From NCBI GenBank assembly GCA_046262755.1, contig JBHEME010000006.1, positions 62,001-126,000 on the forward strand: a stretch of 64,000 nt of DNA, read 5' to 3'. The notes beneath the pieces were generated by a model that was not told where the DNA came from, made no database searches, and saw only the letters and a list, made by a program, of their open reading frames with translations. Numbering within the stretch: the first letter of the stretch is position 1; each line of letters begins with the position of its first letter. This document shows positions 24,928 to 33,896 of this stretch, one piece after another. The DNA is from UBA4720 sp046262755. Lineage in GTDB: Bacteria; Gemmatimonadota; Gemmatimonadetes; Gemmatimonadales; Gemmatimonadaceae. The translations under genes and the position numbers were made by a program.

Positions 24928-26815
24928 AAATCCGCTCATCACGCGTCTGCTCGACCCGCTCCAGGTCATCGTCTTCGACGGTGCGATGGGCACCATGCTC
25001 TACAACAAGGGTGTGTTCATCAACCAGTGCTACGACGAGCTGAACCTCCGCGCGCCCGATCTCGTCCGTGACGTACACAAGGCTTATCGGAAAGCGGGCG
25101 CGGAAGTGCTGGAGACCAACACCTTCGGCGCCAGCAGAATCAAGCTCGCCCAGTACGGACTCGAGTCGCAGGTGGCAGAGATCAATCGTGCCGCCGCGAA
25201 GATTGCGCGCGATGTTGCCGAGGACGATCTCCTCGTCGCTGGGGCAGTTGGACCTCTGGGAGTTCGTTTGGAGCCGCTGGGTCCAACCAGTCTCGACGAA
25301 GCGCGCGCAGCGTTCAGGGAACAGCTCGAGGCCCTCAAGGAAGGCGGCTGTGACATCTTCATCCTGGAGACTTTCGCCGATCTCCACGAAATCGAGCAGG
25401 CGATTCTGGCGGCCCGCGAAGTCGACAAGAACATTCCGGTGATCGCGCAGATGACGATCGGCTCCGATTGTCACACTCCCTACGGCGACTCCGTCGAAGA
25501 CCTGACACAATCACTGGATGCCTTCGGGGCGGACATCATCGGACTCAATTGTTCGGTCGGTCCGCAAATCATTCTCGACGCGATCGAGAAGATGGTGCCG
25601 GTGACGAGGCGCAAGCTGAGCGCGCAGCCCAACGCGGGCATGCCGCGCGACGTCAGTGGACGCAGCATGTACATGGCGAGCGCCGAGTACATGGGGACTT
25701 ATGCCCACCACCTGGTGCAGGCCGGTGCGAAGATCGTCGGTGGTTGCTGCGGAACATCCCCCGAGCACATCGCGGCGATGGTCGAAGGAGTGCGTCCGCT
25801 TTCACCCCGTCAGGCTCGCGTTCCGATGAAGGAACGGCGTCATTCGCATCCGGAGCTGCCTCCCGAGGATCCGGGCGTGCAACCTGTCCCGCTCGCTGAT
25901 CGCTCGAAGTGGGGCGCCAAGATTGCGCGTGGAGAGTTCGTCACCTCGGTCGAGATCGTTCCTCCGCGTGGAGTCGATGCGACCAAGATGCTCCGGGATA
26001 CCAGTGCTCTACGCGAAGCAGGTGTTGATGCCGTTAACGTCCCCGACGGACCCCGCGCGCAGAGCCGCATGGGCGCCCTCCTCACCAGCGTGCTGATCGA
26101 GCAGCAGGTCGGTATCGAGACTGTTATCCACTATTGCTGCCGCGACCGCAATCTCCTCGGGATGCTAAGCGATCTGCTCGGTGCCGCTGCGGTTGGGCTG
26201 CGCAATCTCCTCCTGATCACCGGAGATCCCCCGAAGATGGGACCGTATCCGAACGCCACCGCGGTGTTCGACATCGACGCCATCGGTCTGACCAATCTCG
26301 TCAATCAGCTGAATCACGGCCTCGACCCCGGTGGCAATGCTATCGGAGCTCCGACCAGGTTCACCATCGGAGTCGGAGTGAATCCTGCCGCGCTGGATCC
26401 AGCGCAGGAGCTGAAGCGCTTCGAGTGGAAGGTGGAAGCAGGGGCAGAGTACGCCATTACGCAGCCCGTCTTTGACGTCCAGCAGCTCGAGAAATTCCTC
26501 GGGACGATCGAGCATACAAGGATCCCGATAGTGGCCGGTATCTGGCCCCTCGTGTCATTGCGCAACGCCGAATTTCTCGCTAACGAAGTTCCCGGAGTTG
26601 TCGTGCCAGCGCGCATCATCGAACGCATGCGCGCGGCCAGCACCAAGTCAAAGGAGCACGGCGTGGCCGAGGGGATCGCGATCGCGCGCGAGATGCTGGA
26701 GCGAGTCCGACCGCACGTACAAGGCGTGCAGGTCTCCGCCCCGTTTGGCAAGGTGGAGCTCGCTCTCGACGTGTTTCGCGATACGCTGGCAGCGGCCGAG
26801 GCTCGCGCGAGCTAG
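24920..26815 (+). CDS. Homocysteine S-methyltransferase/methylenetetrahydrofolate reductase fusion
   Basis: 631 residues from TTG 24920, inside the end of metH. N-terminal homocysteine methyltransferase barrel (1-300; FDGAMGTMLYNKG, ETNTFGASR, GLNCSVGP, zinc motif GGCCGTSPEH). C-terminal MTHFR (about 325-620; GEFVTSVEIVPPRG with the catalytic Glu, NVPDGPRAQSR, LLITGDPPKMG, AEYAITQPVFD). MTHFR supplies the methyl-tetrahydrofolate that MetH uses; the extra homocysteine domain lacks its own folate or B12 modules and may use another methyl donor. The fusion is a known annotated architecture. Co-translation with metH places both steps under the same SAM-II switch. Confidence 0.93.
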   Translation: MPENPLITRLLDPLQVIVFDGAMGTMLYNKGVFINQCYDELNLRAPDLVRDVHKAYRKAGAEVLETNTFGASRIKLAQYGLESQVAEINRAAAKIARDVAEDDLLVAGAVGPLGVRLEPLGPTSLDEARAAFREQLEALKEGGCDIFILETFADLHEIEQAILAAREVDKNIPVIAQMTIGSDCHTPYGDSVEDLTQSLDAFGADIIGLNCSVGPQIILDAIEKMVPVTRRKLSAQPNAGMPRDVSGRSMYMASAEYMGTYAHHLVQAGAKIVGGCCGTSPEHIAAMVEGVRPLSPRQARVPMKERRHSHPELPPEDPGVQPVPLADRSKWGAKIARGEFVTSVEIVPPRGVDATKMLRDTSALREAGVDAVNVPDGPRAQSRMGALLTSVLIEQQVGIETVIHYCCRDRNLLGMLSDLLGAAAVGLRNLLLITGDPPKMGPYPNATAVFDIDAIGLTNLVNQLNHGLDPGGNAIGAPTRFTIGVGVNPAALDPAQELKRFEWKVEAGAEYAITQPVFDVQQLEKFLGTIEHTRIPIVAGIWPLVSLRNAEFLANEVPGVVVPARIIERMRAASTKSKEHGVAEGIAIAREMLERVRPHVQGVQVSAPFGKVELALDVFRDTLAAAEARAS

Positions 26816-27354
26816 TGGTCGGCGAGCTTTTCATCTCGCGTTCGCGGTACTGGCTGACGAAGGAGTACCCGATCAAGCTGCGGCACTGCGTTGCCGCGTT
26901 GCCGCGAGAAGCGATTTGGGCCCGTCCCAACGATGACTCCAACAGCATAGGCAATCTGCTCGTCCACCTCGCGGGCAATGTCACCGAATGGATTCTAGGC
27001 GGGGTGGGCGGGCGACCGATCAGTCGCTATCGAGCCAGCGAGTTTGAGCAGCGGTCCGGCGCGGATGGAAGAACGCTGCTCGACAACCTCGAATCGGTGC
27101 TCCGAGAGGCTGATACGATTCTCGCCACTCTCGGCGAAGCGGATCTGGAGCGGACCATTGTCATACAGGAGCGCGAAACCACGGTCCTCGGCGCCATCTA
27201 TCATGTCGTCGAGCACTTCGCCATGCACGCCGGACAGATCGTGATGATGACCAAGATGCACGCGCCCGGATCTATCAGGTTCTACGAAGATGCAGGTGGG
27301 CTGGCGAAGCCGCTTTGGCACAGGGGAACGGGGCTGGACGAAGCAGCGCACTAG
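26815..27354 (+). CDS. DinB-like four-helix protein
   Basis: 179 residues from GTG 26815, which overlaps the previous TAG by one base. It has the DinB/DUF1572 pattern: an N-terminal helix with a conserved aromatic, SIGNLLVHLAGNVTEWI in helix 2 with the first metal His, and AIYHVVEHFAMHAGQIV near the end with His residues at the other metal positions. These proteins bind a divalent metal and some act as thiol-S-transferases. Coupled to the methionine operon by overlap, but its role there is unknown. Confidence 0.85.
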   Translation: MVGELFISRSRYWLTKEYPIKLRHCVAALPREAIWARPNDDSNSIGNLLVHLAGNVTEWILGGVGGRPISRYRASEFEQRSGADGRTLLDNLESVLREADTILATLGEADLERTIVIQERETTVLGAIYHVVEHFAMHAGQIVMMTKMHAPGSIRFYEDAGGLAKPLWHRGTGLDEAAH

Positions 27355-27387
27355 TCGGAGCGGGCGCACACCTCCATCTTGGATCAA

Positions 27388-27876
27388 ATGAAGGGAATAC
27401 TGATAGTCGATCATGGCTCCCAAAAAGCGGAAGCCAACGACATGCTGCGCTGCATGTCAAATCTGATACAAGCCATGGCCGGGCCCGACGTCGTCGTTCG
27501 CTACGCGCATATGGAGCTCGCCGAGCCGAACGTCGCGGCAGGATTTGCCAATTGCGTCCGCGGCGGTGCTACCGACGTTACCGTCTTTCCCTACATGCTT
27601 TCTCCGGGAAGACATTCCACCGCCGACATCCCGCGGATGGTTCGTGATGCCTCGCGGGATTTTCCGCACGTCTCCTTCAACGTTACACCGGCGTTTGGTG
27701 TCCATGAGAAGCTGGCCGAGGTCGTACTCGACCGCGCGGGTGTGGCGCCGATTTTCGACCCGACGGGTTCCGAAGCGGATCGATGCTGGGATCCCGACTG
27801 TTCGGAGGCTTTATGCGGCGACGCTTGCCGCGCGAGGACAGCCAGCCAAACCGCTTTGCCAGGAGGTTCGTCCTGA
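27388..27876 (+). CDS. CbiX-like sirohydrochlorin chelatase with a cysteine tail
   Basis: 162 residues from ATG 27388 (a TTG nine bases upstream is also in frame). One CbiX half-domain: ILIVDHGS with the first metal His, YAHMELAEPNVA, and FPYMLSPGRHSTADIP with the second His. CbiXS-type proteins are short homodimeric chelatases that put cobalt or iron into sirohydrochlorin. The last 40 residues are unusual: four Cys in CWDPDCSEALCGDAC, a possible iron-sulfur or metal site. Placement after metH fits a cobalamin supply role (inference). Confidence 0.82.
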   Translation: MKGILIVDHGSQKAEANDMLRCMSNLIQAMAGPDVVVRYAHMELAEPNVAAGFANCVRGGATDVTVFPYMLSPGRHSTADIPRMVRDASRDFPHVSFNVTPAFGVHEKLAEVVLDRAGVAPIFDPTGSEADRCWDPDCSEALCGDACRARTASQTALPGGSS

Positions 27877-29921
27877 TGTGCTCGTTCCGTGGTGTTTCCG
27901 TTTTGTTGATGACTGGGACCCTTGCAGCTTCAATACACGCACAGGCTCCCGTGCAAATCACGCCACTCGATCGAGCGAACCTCGATACTAGTGTCGCCGC
28001 TTGCCAGGACTTTTACCAATTTGCCAATGGGAGCTGGCTGACGCGCGCGAAGATTCCCGGCGACTACTCGAGCTACGGCGCGTTCGATCAGCTGTTCGAT
28101 CAAAACCAGGAGCTGCTTCGCACCATTCTCGACACGAGCGTGGTGCGGGTGAAATCCGGGCAATACAAGCCAGGCACGGGTGAATGGAAGGTCGGGGCGT
28201 TCTACGCGACCTGCATGGACACCGCCGCCATCGAACGACTCGGTCCGACGCCGCTCAAGCCTGCCCTCGACCGCATCGCCGCTATCAACAGCGTGACCGA
28301 TCTGAAGCGGGCTCTCGGTGAGCTAGAGAAGAGTTACGGCCTCGCCCCTATATCGGAAGGTTCCGCGCAGGACAGCAAGGATGCCGCGAATACCATCGCC
28401 GGTCTGTATCAAGGCGGTCTCTCTCTTCCAAACGCGGAGTACTACACGAAGACAGATACGGCGTCGGCCAATCTGCGCGCGAAATTCACGGCCAGCGTCG
28501 CGCGCATGTTTCAGCTGCTCGGCGACTCGCCGGCAAAGGCCGCCGCCGAGGCCAATACCGTCCTGGCTGTTGAGACCCAGTTCGCGAAAGCCTCACGCAC
28601 GCCGATTCAGCTCCGCGATGTGGTGAACAACTACCACGGGATGACCCTGCGGCAAGTCGATTCGCTGACACCGCATTTTTCGTGGGAGGAGTTCTACACC
28701 GAGCTGGGAGCGCCAATTCCTGGCAAGATCGATGTCGGTCAACCGGAATTCTTCCAGAACTTTGATCGCATGCTCACCGGCGTGCCGCTCGATGACTGGA
28801 AAACCCTCCTTCGCTGGCGGCTGGTCAGGGGGGCCGCGTCTTCATTGAGTACGCCTTTCGTCAAGGAGAATTTCGAGTTCAACAAGCTTTTCACGGGAGC
28901 CACTGAGATCAGTCCGCGCTGGAAGCGCTGCGTCAACGCCACTGACAACTACCTGGGCGAGCTGCTCGGCCAGGAATTCGTCGCCCGCAAATTCACGCCG
29001 GCGGCCAAGGCGCGGGCCGTCACCATCGTCGATAACCTGGTCCGTGAGCTGCGCTCGCGCATCGAGCAGCTACAGTGGATGGGGCCTGAGACGAAGGCCC
29101 AGGCGCTCGTCAAGCTTGACGCGTTCAGTCGCAAGATCGGATACCCCGACAAGTGGCGCGACTACTCGAAGCTTACCATCAGTCCCAGCGGATACTATGC
29201 GAACGTACTGGCCGGGCAGCAGTGGGCTTCGCAGCGCGACTGGGCGAAGATCGGCAAGCCGACTGACCGCAGTGACTGGGGGATGACTCCGCCAACCGTA
29301 AACGCTTATGAGAATCCGCTTCTCAATGAGATCGTCTTCCCGGCGGGCATTCTTCAGCCGCCGTTCTACGATCCGAATGCCGATGACGCACTCAACTACG
29401 GAGCGATGGGCGCCGTGATCGGACACGAGATGTCCCACGCCTTCGACGACCAGGGCCGTCAGTACGACAAGTCCGGCAACATGACGGACTGGTGGACAAA
29501 GGAAGACGCCTCCCGCTACGACACCGAGGCGCAGAAGATCGTGACGCAGTTCGACTCCTACACAGTCATCGACACCGTGACACACGTGCAGGGCAAGCTC
29601 ACACTGGGCGAGAACATCGGCGACTTCGGCGGGCTGACCGTTGCGTACGCGGCGATGAAGAGAGCGCTGGCAGCGCACCCGCAGCCGGTGATCGACGGGT
29701 TTACGCCCGATCAGCGATTTTTCCTTGGCTGGGCGCAGGTATGGCGCGAGCTGGATCGTCCCGAATTCCTGCGTTTCCTAGTTGCTTCCAATCCACACCC
29801 GCCGGCGAAGTGGCGCGTCAATGGACCGCTCAGCAACATGCCGGAGTTCAAGGCCGCGTGGGGCTGCAAGGACGGCGATCCGATGGTGCGTCCTGAGGCA
29901 TTGCGTCCGCGCATTTGGTAG
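27876..29921 (+). CDS. Secreted M13-family metallopeptidase (neprilysin/PepO type)
   Basis: 681 residues from ATG 27876, which overlaps the preceding TGA (TGATG) and has a perfect AGGAGG at 27861-27866, nine bases upstream. A signal peptide ends near HAQAP. The catalytic zinc site VIGHEMSHAFDD (HExxH) and the third ligand in LGENIGDFGGL are intact, as is NAYENPLLNEIVFPAG, the NAxY substrate-binding element. The C-terminus with a Cys in WGCKDGDPMV and RPRIW is the family ending. It degrades short peptides in the periplasm. Confidence 0.93.
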   Translation: MCSFRGVSVLLMTGTLAASIHAQAPVQITPLDRANLDTSVAACQDFYQFANGSWLTRAKIPGDYSSYGAFDQLFDQNQELLRTILDTSVVRVKSGQYKPGTGEWKVGAFYATCMDTAAIERLGPTPLKPALDRIAAINSVTDLKRALGELEKSYGLAPISEGSAQDSKDAANTIAGLYQGGLSLPNAEYYTKTDTASANLRAKFTASVARMFQLLGDSPAKAAAEANTVLAVETQFAKASRTPIQLRDVVNNYHGMTLRQVDSLTPHFSWEEFYTELGAPIPGKIDVGQPEFFQNFDRMLTGVPLDDWKTLLRWRLVRGAASSLSTPFVKENFEFNKLFTGATEISPRWKRCVNATDNYLGELLGQEFVARKFTPAAKARAVTIVDNLVRELRSRIEQLQWMGPETKAQALVKLDAFSRKIGYPDKWRDYSKLTISPSGYYANVLAGQQWASQRDWAKIGKPTDRSDWGMTPPTVNAYENPLLNEIVFPAGILQPPFYDPNADDALNYGAMGAVIGHEMSHAFDDQGRQYDKSGNMTDWWTKEDASRYDTEAQKIVTQFDSYTVIDTVTHVQGKLTLGENIGDFGGLTVAYAAMKRALAAHPQPVIDGFTPDQRFFLGWAQVWRELDRPEFLRFLVASNPHPPAKWRVNGPLSNMPEFKAAWGCKDGDPMVRPEALRPRIW

Positions 29922-29944
29922 GCTGAACATCAGGTATTGCGACC

Positions 29945-30772
29945 GTGCTGCGGACGTTGTTGATCAACAGATCGAAGCGTGGTGGTCTCAAGGCGGAGGA
30001 ATTCAAGTGGCGCAGCCGCGACGTCTCTCGCGTCGAGGGACTGAGCGACACCGTTTTCGGCTTTGCCGTTACGCTTCTCATCGTTTCGCTCGAGGTCCCG
30101 CGCACTTCGGGCGAGCTGCTGGAGACGATGCGGGGTTTTGTCGCCTTCGCACTGACATTCGCGGTTTTGTTCTCGCTCTGGTACCGGCAGTTCATCTTCT
30201 TCCGACGGTACGGACTGGAGGACACACGGGCGGTGATCCTCAATGGTGCGTTGTTATTGTTCGTTCTCTTCTTCGTTTTCCCGTTCAAGTTCCTTGCTGG
30301 CGCAGTGGTAAATCGAGCGATGGGATTTGGCAAAACCGTACGGCTTCCCGGCGGGAGAGTGGAGCTCGCGATTCAACCCGTCCACTTCCCTCTGCTGTTT
30401 GCTATTTACGGTTTCGGTCTGGGTGCGATTTTCTTGGTGTTCGCCGCACTCTACTATCACGCCTTCACCAAGCGCGAAGAGCTGGCGCTCAATCCGCTGG
30501 AACAGTACGACACGATGGAAAGCGTGCGTCAGTTTCTGTTTAGCGCGTCCCTCGGCGTCATCGTTGGCCTCAACGGGCTCGCGCTGTGGGCCGTCCGCGG
30601 TACGAGTAGCGAAGACCCTGTCGCCTACGCATTTCTCTTTCTGGAGGTGGTGGGAATAGTGCTGATGCTCCGCGGCCGCGCTACACGAAATACCAGACGT
30701 GAGTCATTTTTGAGCGGCTTGACAGCGCCTCCCTCCCCCTCGTCAGAGCACTTTCCGATCCATGCACGCTGA
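29945..30772 (+). CDS. TMEM175/DUF1211-like channel protein, variant motif
   Basis: 275 residues from GTG 29945. Six hydrophobic helices. The family motif RxxxFSD in helix 1 appears as RVEGLSDTVFGFAVTLL, with Leu in place of Phe; the second repeat is weakly preserved. TMEM175 proteins are leaky potassium channels with hydrophobic gates near this motif. The last 40 residues are Ser/Pro/Arg-rich and cytoplasmic, and overlap the next gene by 11 bases, so the natural C-terminus probably tolerates change. Confidence 0.78.
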   Translation: MLRTLLINRSKRGGLKAEEFKWRSRDVSRVEGLSDTVFGFAVTLLIVSLEVPRTSGELLETMRGFVAFALTFAVLFSLWYRQFIFFRRYGLEDTRAVILNGALLLFVLFFVFPFKFLAGAVVNRAMGFGKTVRLPGGRVELAIQPVHFPLLFAIYGFGLGAIFLVFAALYYHAFTKREELALNPLEQYDTMESVRQFLFSASLGVIVGLNGLALWAVRGTSSEDPVAYAFLFLEVVGIVLMLRGRATRNTRRESFLSGLTAPPSPSSEHFPIHAR

Positions 30773-31925
30773 CACCGCAAATGCGGCTGCCCTGACCCTT
30801 CTCTCCGAGGAGGAGGTCATGTTCCGCGACGCGGTCGCGGGATTCGCCGAGGAAGAAGTGCGGCCGCGGGTAATGGAAATGGAAAAGGCGGGAAAGATAG
30901 ATCCCGCGTTATTCCCCAAGTACTTCGAGCTCGGTCTAATGGGTATCGAAGTTCCGGAACAATACGGCGGCGCAGACGGGAATCTTTTCATGGTGACGCT
31001 CGCGGTCGAGGAGATCAGCAAGGTCGACGCGGCTGCCGCGATCGTGTGCGACGTGCAGAACACGCTCGTCAACTATCCGATCACCCGCTATGGAAGCGAC
31101 ACGCAGAAGGCGAAGTACCTTCCGCTTCTGACGTCGGAGATAGTCGGCGCCTACGCGTTATCGGAGTCCGGCTCCGGTTCCGATGCTTTTGGCCTTGCTA
31201 CCCGCGCTGAGAAACGTGGCGATCGATGGATTCTCACAGGCCAAAAGCTCTGGATAACCAACGGCGCCGAGGCGGGAATATTCGTGGTGTTCGCGAATGC
31301 GGACGCATCGGCCGGTTACCGCGGGATAACAGCTTTCATCATCGAGCGCGGGTTCAAAGGGTTTTCAGTCGGCAAGAAAGAAGACAAGCTGGGTATTCGC
31401 GCGTCGAGCACTGTCGAGCTGCTGTTGGAGGACTGCGAAGTGCCCGAAGAGAATGTTCTTGGTCCCGTCGGGCAAGGCTACAAGATCGCCATCAACACTC
31501 TCAACGAAGGCCGTATCGGCATTGGCGCGCAGATGATCGGTGTCGCCCAGGGGGCGCTGAACGAAACGATCAAATACATCGGTGAACGGAAGCAATTCGG
31601 GAAGCCGTTGTCGGAATTTCAGGCGATCCAATTTCAGATTGCGCAGGCGGCGACTGATCTCGAGGCCGCGCGCCTGATGGTTTACAACGCCGCAAGACTC
31701 AAGGACGCAGGTAAGGACATCGCCCGCGAAGGCGCCATGGCAAAGCTCTTTTCTTCGCAGGTGTGCGAGCGTGTCACGTCTCTGTGCGTGGAGCTGTTCG
31801 GCGGGTACGGCTACACGAAAGATTATCCGGTCGAAAAATTTTATCGCGACGCCAAGATCGGCGCGATCTACGAAGGAACGTCGAACATGCAGCTTCAGAC
31901 CATCGCCAAGGCGCTACTGAAGTAG
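30762..31925 (+). CDS. Acyl-CoA dehydrogenase
   Basis: 387 residues. All hallmarks of the FAD-dependent family are present: YALSESGSGSDAFG and WITNGAEAGIFVVFA (flavin and substrate loops), GFSVGKKEDKLGIRASSTVEL, the C-terminal domain with KQFGKPLSEFQAIQF, and the catalytic Glu in AIYEGTSNMQLQTIAK. This pattern fits short/branched-chain (butyryl-CoA-like) members. It oxidises acyl-CoA to enoyl-CoA in fatty-acid or branched amino-acid breakdown. It starts inside the preceding channel gene; the next gene is convergent and 12 bases away. Confidence 0.94.
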   Translation: MHADTANAAALTLLSEEEVMFRDAVAGFAEEEVRPRVMEMEKAGKIDPALFPKYFELGLMGIEVPEQYGGADGNLFMVTLAVEEISKVDAAAAIVCDVQNTLVNYPITRYGSDTQKAKYLPLLTSEIVGAYALSESGSGSDAFGLATRAEKRGDRWILTGQKLWITNGAEAGIFVVFANADASAGYRGITAFIIERGFKGFSVGKKEDKLGIRASSTVELLLEDCEVPEENVLGPVGQGYKIAINTLNEGRIGIGAQMIGVAQGALNETIKYIGERKQFGKPLSEFQAIQFQIAQAATDLEAARLMVYNAARLKDAGKDIAREGAMAKLFSSQVCERVTSLCVELFGGYGYTKDYPVEKFYRDAKIGAIYEGTSNMQLQTIAKALLK

Positions 31926-31937
31926 GCAACCCGCGGC

Positions 31938-33761
31938 CTAGGGTCGAGTCAAGCCTCGCAGAATTCCTTCGCGCACCCGCTTTGCTTTTGCGGACGCGCG
32001 CGGGTCTTCAACCAAACGCGCATCCACCCTCGCGATGACGTAGTGAAGTCGTGCCGCGAGCGCCAGCTCCGCGCCGTTGCGGCGAACGCGGATCGGAATG
32101 ATGAAGCCTTCCGGCGCGCGAGCATATCGCGCTCGATACTTCTCGGACCAGTTGGGATCGTCCGCGGTGATGCCCCCGACCGCGAGCAATACGTCACCGG
32201 GCAGAACACCCGCTGCCTCGGCGGAGCTACCGCCCGCGACTTCAGTGACATGCACACCCGTGCTGTCCTGAACGGTTCCGATCCCAACGCGTGGCTCACG
32301 CACGCTGTCGGTCGCAAGCCGCAAACCAGCCAATGGAAGAACGCGATCCCACGGATATTCCTCGCGGCCATCGACGTAACGTGAATAAAAATCCTGAAAT
32401 GACTTTCCGTTGGCGGTGCGGCTCACCGTGGCCCACCACTCCTCCGACGTAAATCCGCGCCCGTTCTTGTACGCCGACGTGTACAATGCGCGCATGACGT
32501 CGTCGAGCGAGCCGCGGTTGTCCGTAGCGTCGCGAATCATGATGTCCAGCAGAAATCCCGCTAGCGAGCCCTTCGGGTAATAGATGTATTCCGTGCCGTC
32601 ACGTGGATGCACCCACGTCGAGAGCGATGCATCCTCCAACGCGGTCGGTGGGAGTGCGGCGACCTGCGCGATCTTTTCTCCGGTGAGCAGATAGAACTCT
32701 TTCGCGTTGACGATACCGCCGCGCACCTCGGCGAGGTCGGCGTAGTAGTCGGTGATTCCTTCGCTGATCCAGAGAAGCGTCGTCGGCTGGGGCTGGTCGT
32801 AACGGTACGGCCACAGGTCGCTGGGTCGCAGCCGCTTCACGTTCCAGGCGTGGAAGATTTCATGGGCGTAGAGCGACGGCAGTACGGCCGAGCCGAGCAT
32901 GCCCGGTCCGACGACATCGACGTGGGAGTTCTGGTGCTCGAGCCCGGCGCCTCCGCCGTAGCTCGGATCTGCGATCTGCAGGATGCTGTAGGTGTCCCAC
33001 GGCACTTCGCCAAAGACCTTTACTTCGGCAGGGATAATCCGCTTCAGCGCTTCCTGCACCGCGACCCGCGCTCCTCCGCTCACACTTCCCGCGGGATAAG
33101 TCGCGAGCCGTACCCAGGTGCCGGAGATCCACGAGCTGTCGACGTCGAATTGGCCGACGAAAAAAGGCATGTCGACGAGGTCGTGGTAATTCATGGCGCC
33201 GTAGGTCCGTCCTCCCGTCGCACGCATGCCCGTTACCACCTTCCAGCTCGCCTCGGTGTTAACGCTTACGGAGGCAAGGAAATCGAGCGGCCTTCCCTCG
33301 GGATACAGGAATAGATTGGTCCCGTTGAAAAGAAGGAAATCGGATCGCGCCCAGCTGTTGGCGTTGTCGAGGCTATCGGCCTGGTAGTCGAATCGAACCG
33401 TGACCTGACCGACTCCATTGGGTTGGATGCGCCAGGTATCCTGATCGAGCTTGTCCCATGCCAGCAAAACACCGGACTGCTCAGCGGAAAAATTGGAGAC
33501 GTTGCGGGCGAAATTGTCGATCTCGTATGCTCCAGGCGTCCAGGCGGGAAGCGACAAAACGATCGCGGCATTACCTCCGACGGTGAATGTCATGGCGGAC
33601 CTGACGACACGGCGTTCGCCGTCCGCGCGCGTAAAGGTTACTTCGTACCGGATGTTGCTGACCGGCGCCGACGGCACGACGACCTGCGCTCGAGCTGGCG
33701 CCGGCGGAACACCCGTCACCAGTACGCCAAGCAGGAGGAGGGGAACGACTCTTGTTGTCAT
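31938..33761 (-). CDS. Secreted M61-family aminopeptidase with PDZ domain
   Basis: 607 residues from ATG 33761, whose signal peptide is TTRVVPLLLLGVLVTGVPPAPARAQ; the frame extends 20 more residues upstream with no signal character. N-terminal beta domain, then a zinc site YAHEIFHAWNVKRLRP (HExxH) with the downstream Glu in WISEGITDYYADL, a helical domain, and a C-terminal PDZ domain (about 480-570; GIGTVQDSTGVHVTEV, AAGVLPGDVLLAVGG). M61 enzymes are glycyl aminopeptidases. It adds to the set of periplasmic peptidases in this window. Confidence 0.92.
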   Translation of the reverse strand: MTTRVVPLLLLGVLVTGVPPAPARAQVVVPSAPVSNIRYEVTFTRADGERRVVRSAMTFTVGGNAAIVLSLPAWTPGAYEIDNFARNVSNFSAEQSGVLLAWDKLDQDTWRIQPNGVGQVTVRFDYQADSLDNANSWARSDFLLFNGTNLFLYPEGRPLDFLASVSVNTEASWKVVTGMRATGGRTYGAMNYHDLVDMPFFVGQFDVDSSWISGTWVRLATYPAGSVSGGARVAVQEALKRIIPAEVKVFGEVPWDTYSILQIADPSYGGGAGLEHQNSHVDVVGPGMLGSAVLPSLYAHEIFHAWNVKRLRPSDLWPYRYDQPQPTTLLWISEGITDYYADLAEVRGGIVNAKEFYLLTGEKIAQVAALPPTALEDASLSTWVHPRDGTEYIYYPKGSLAGFLLDIMIRDATDNRGSLDDVMRALYTSAYKNGRGFTSEEWWATVSRTANGKSFQDFYSRYVDGREEYPWDRVLPLAGLRLATDSVREPRVGIGTVQDSTGVHVTEVAGGSSAEAAGVLPGDVLLAVGGITADDPNWSEKYRARYARAPEGFIIPIRVRRNGAELALAARLHYVIARVDARLVEDPRASAKAKRVREGILRGLTRP

Positions 33762-33896
33762 GTTGTCAATTGCGGAATGAGCGCGTAGCGCGCGTGTGCT
33801 GATTGCAAGAGTCGTTCGCATATGTGCGGTGCGGCCATCTCGATGTCCATGCTATATTCGAGCCTCCCAAGGCGAAACCAATTTACGACCGTCTAA

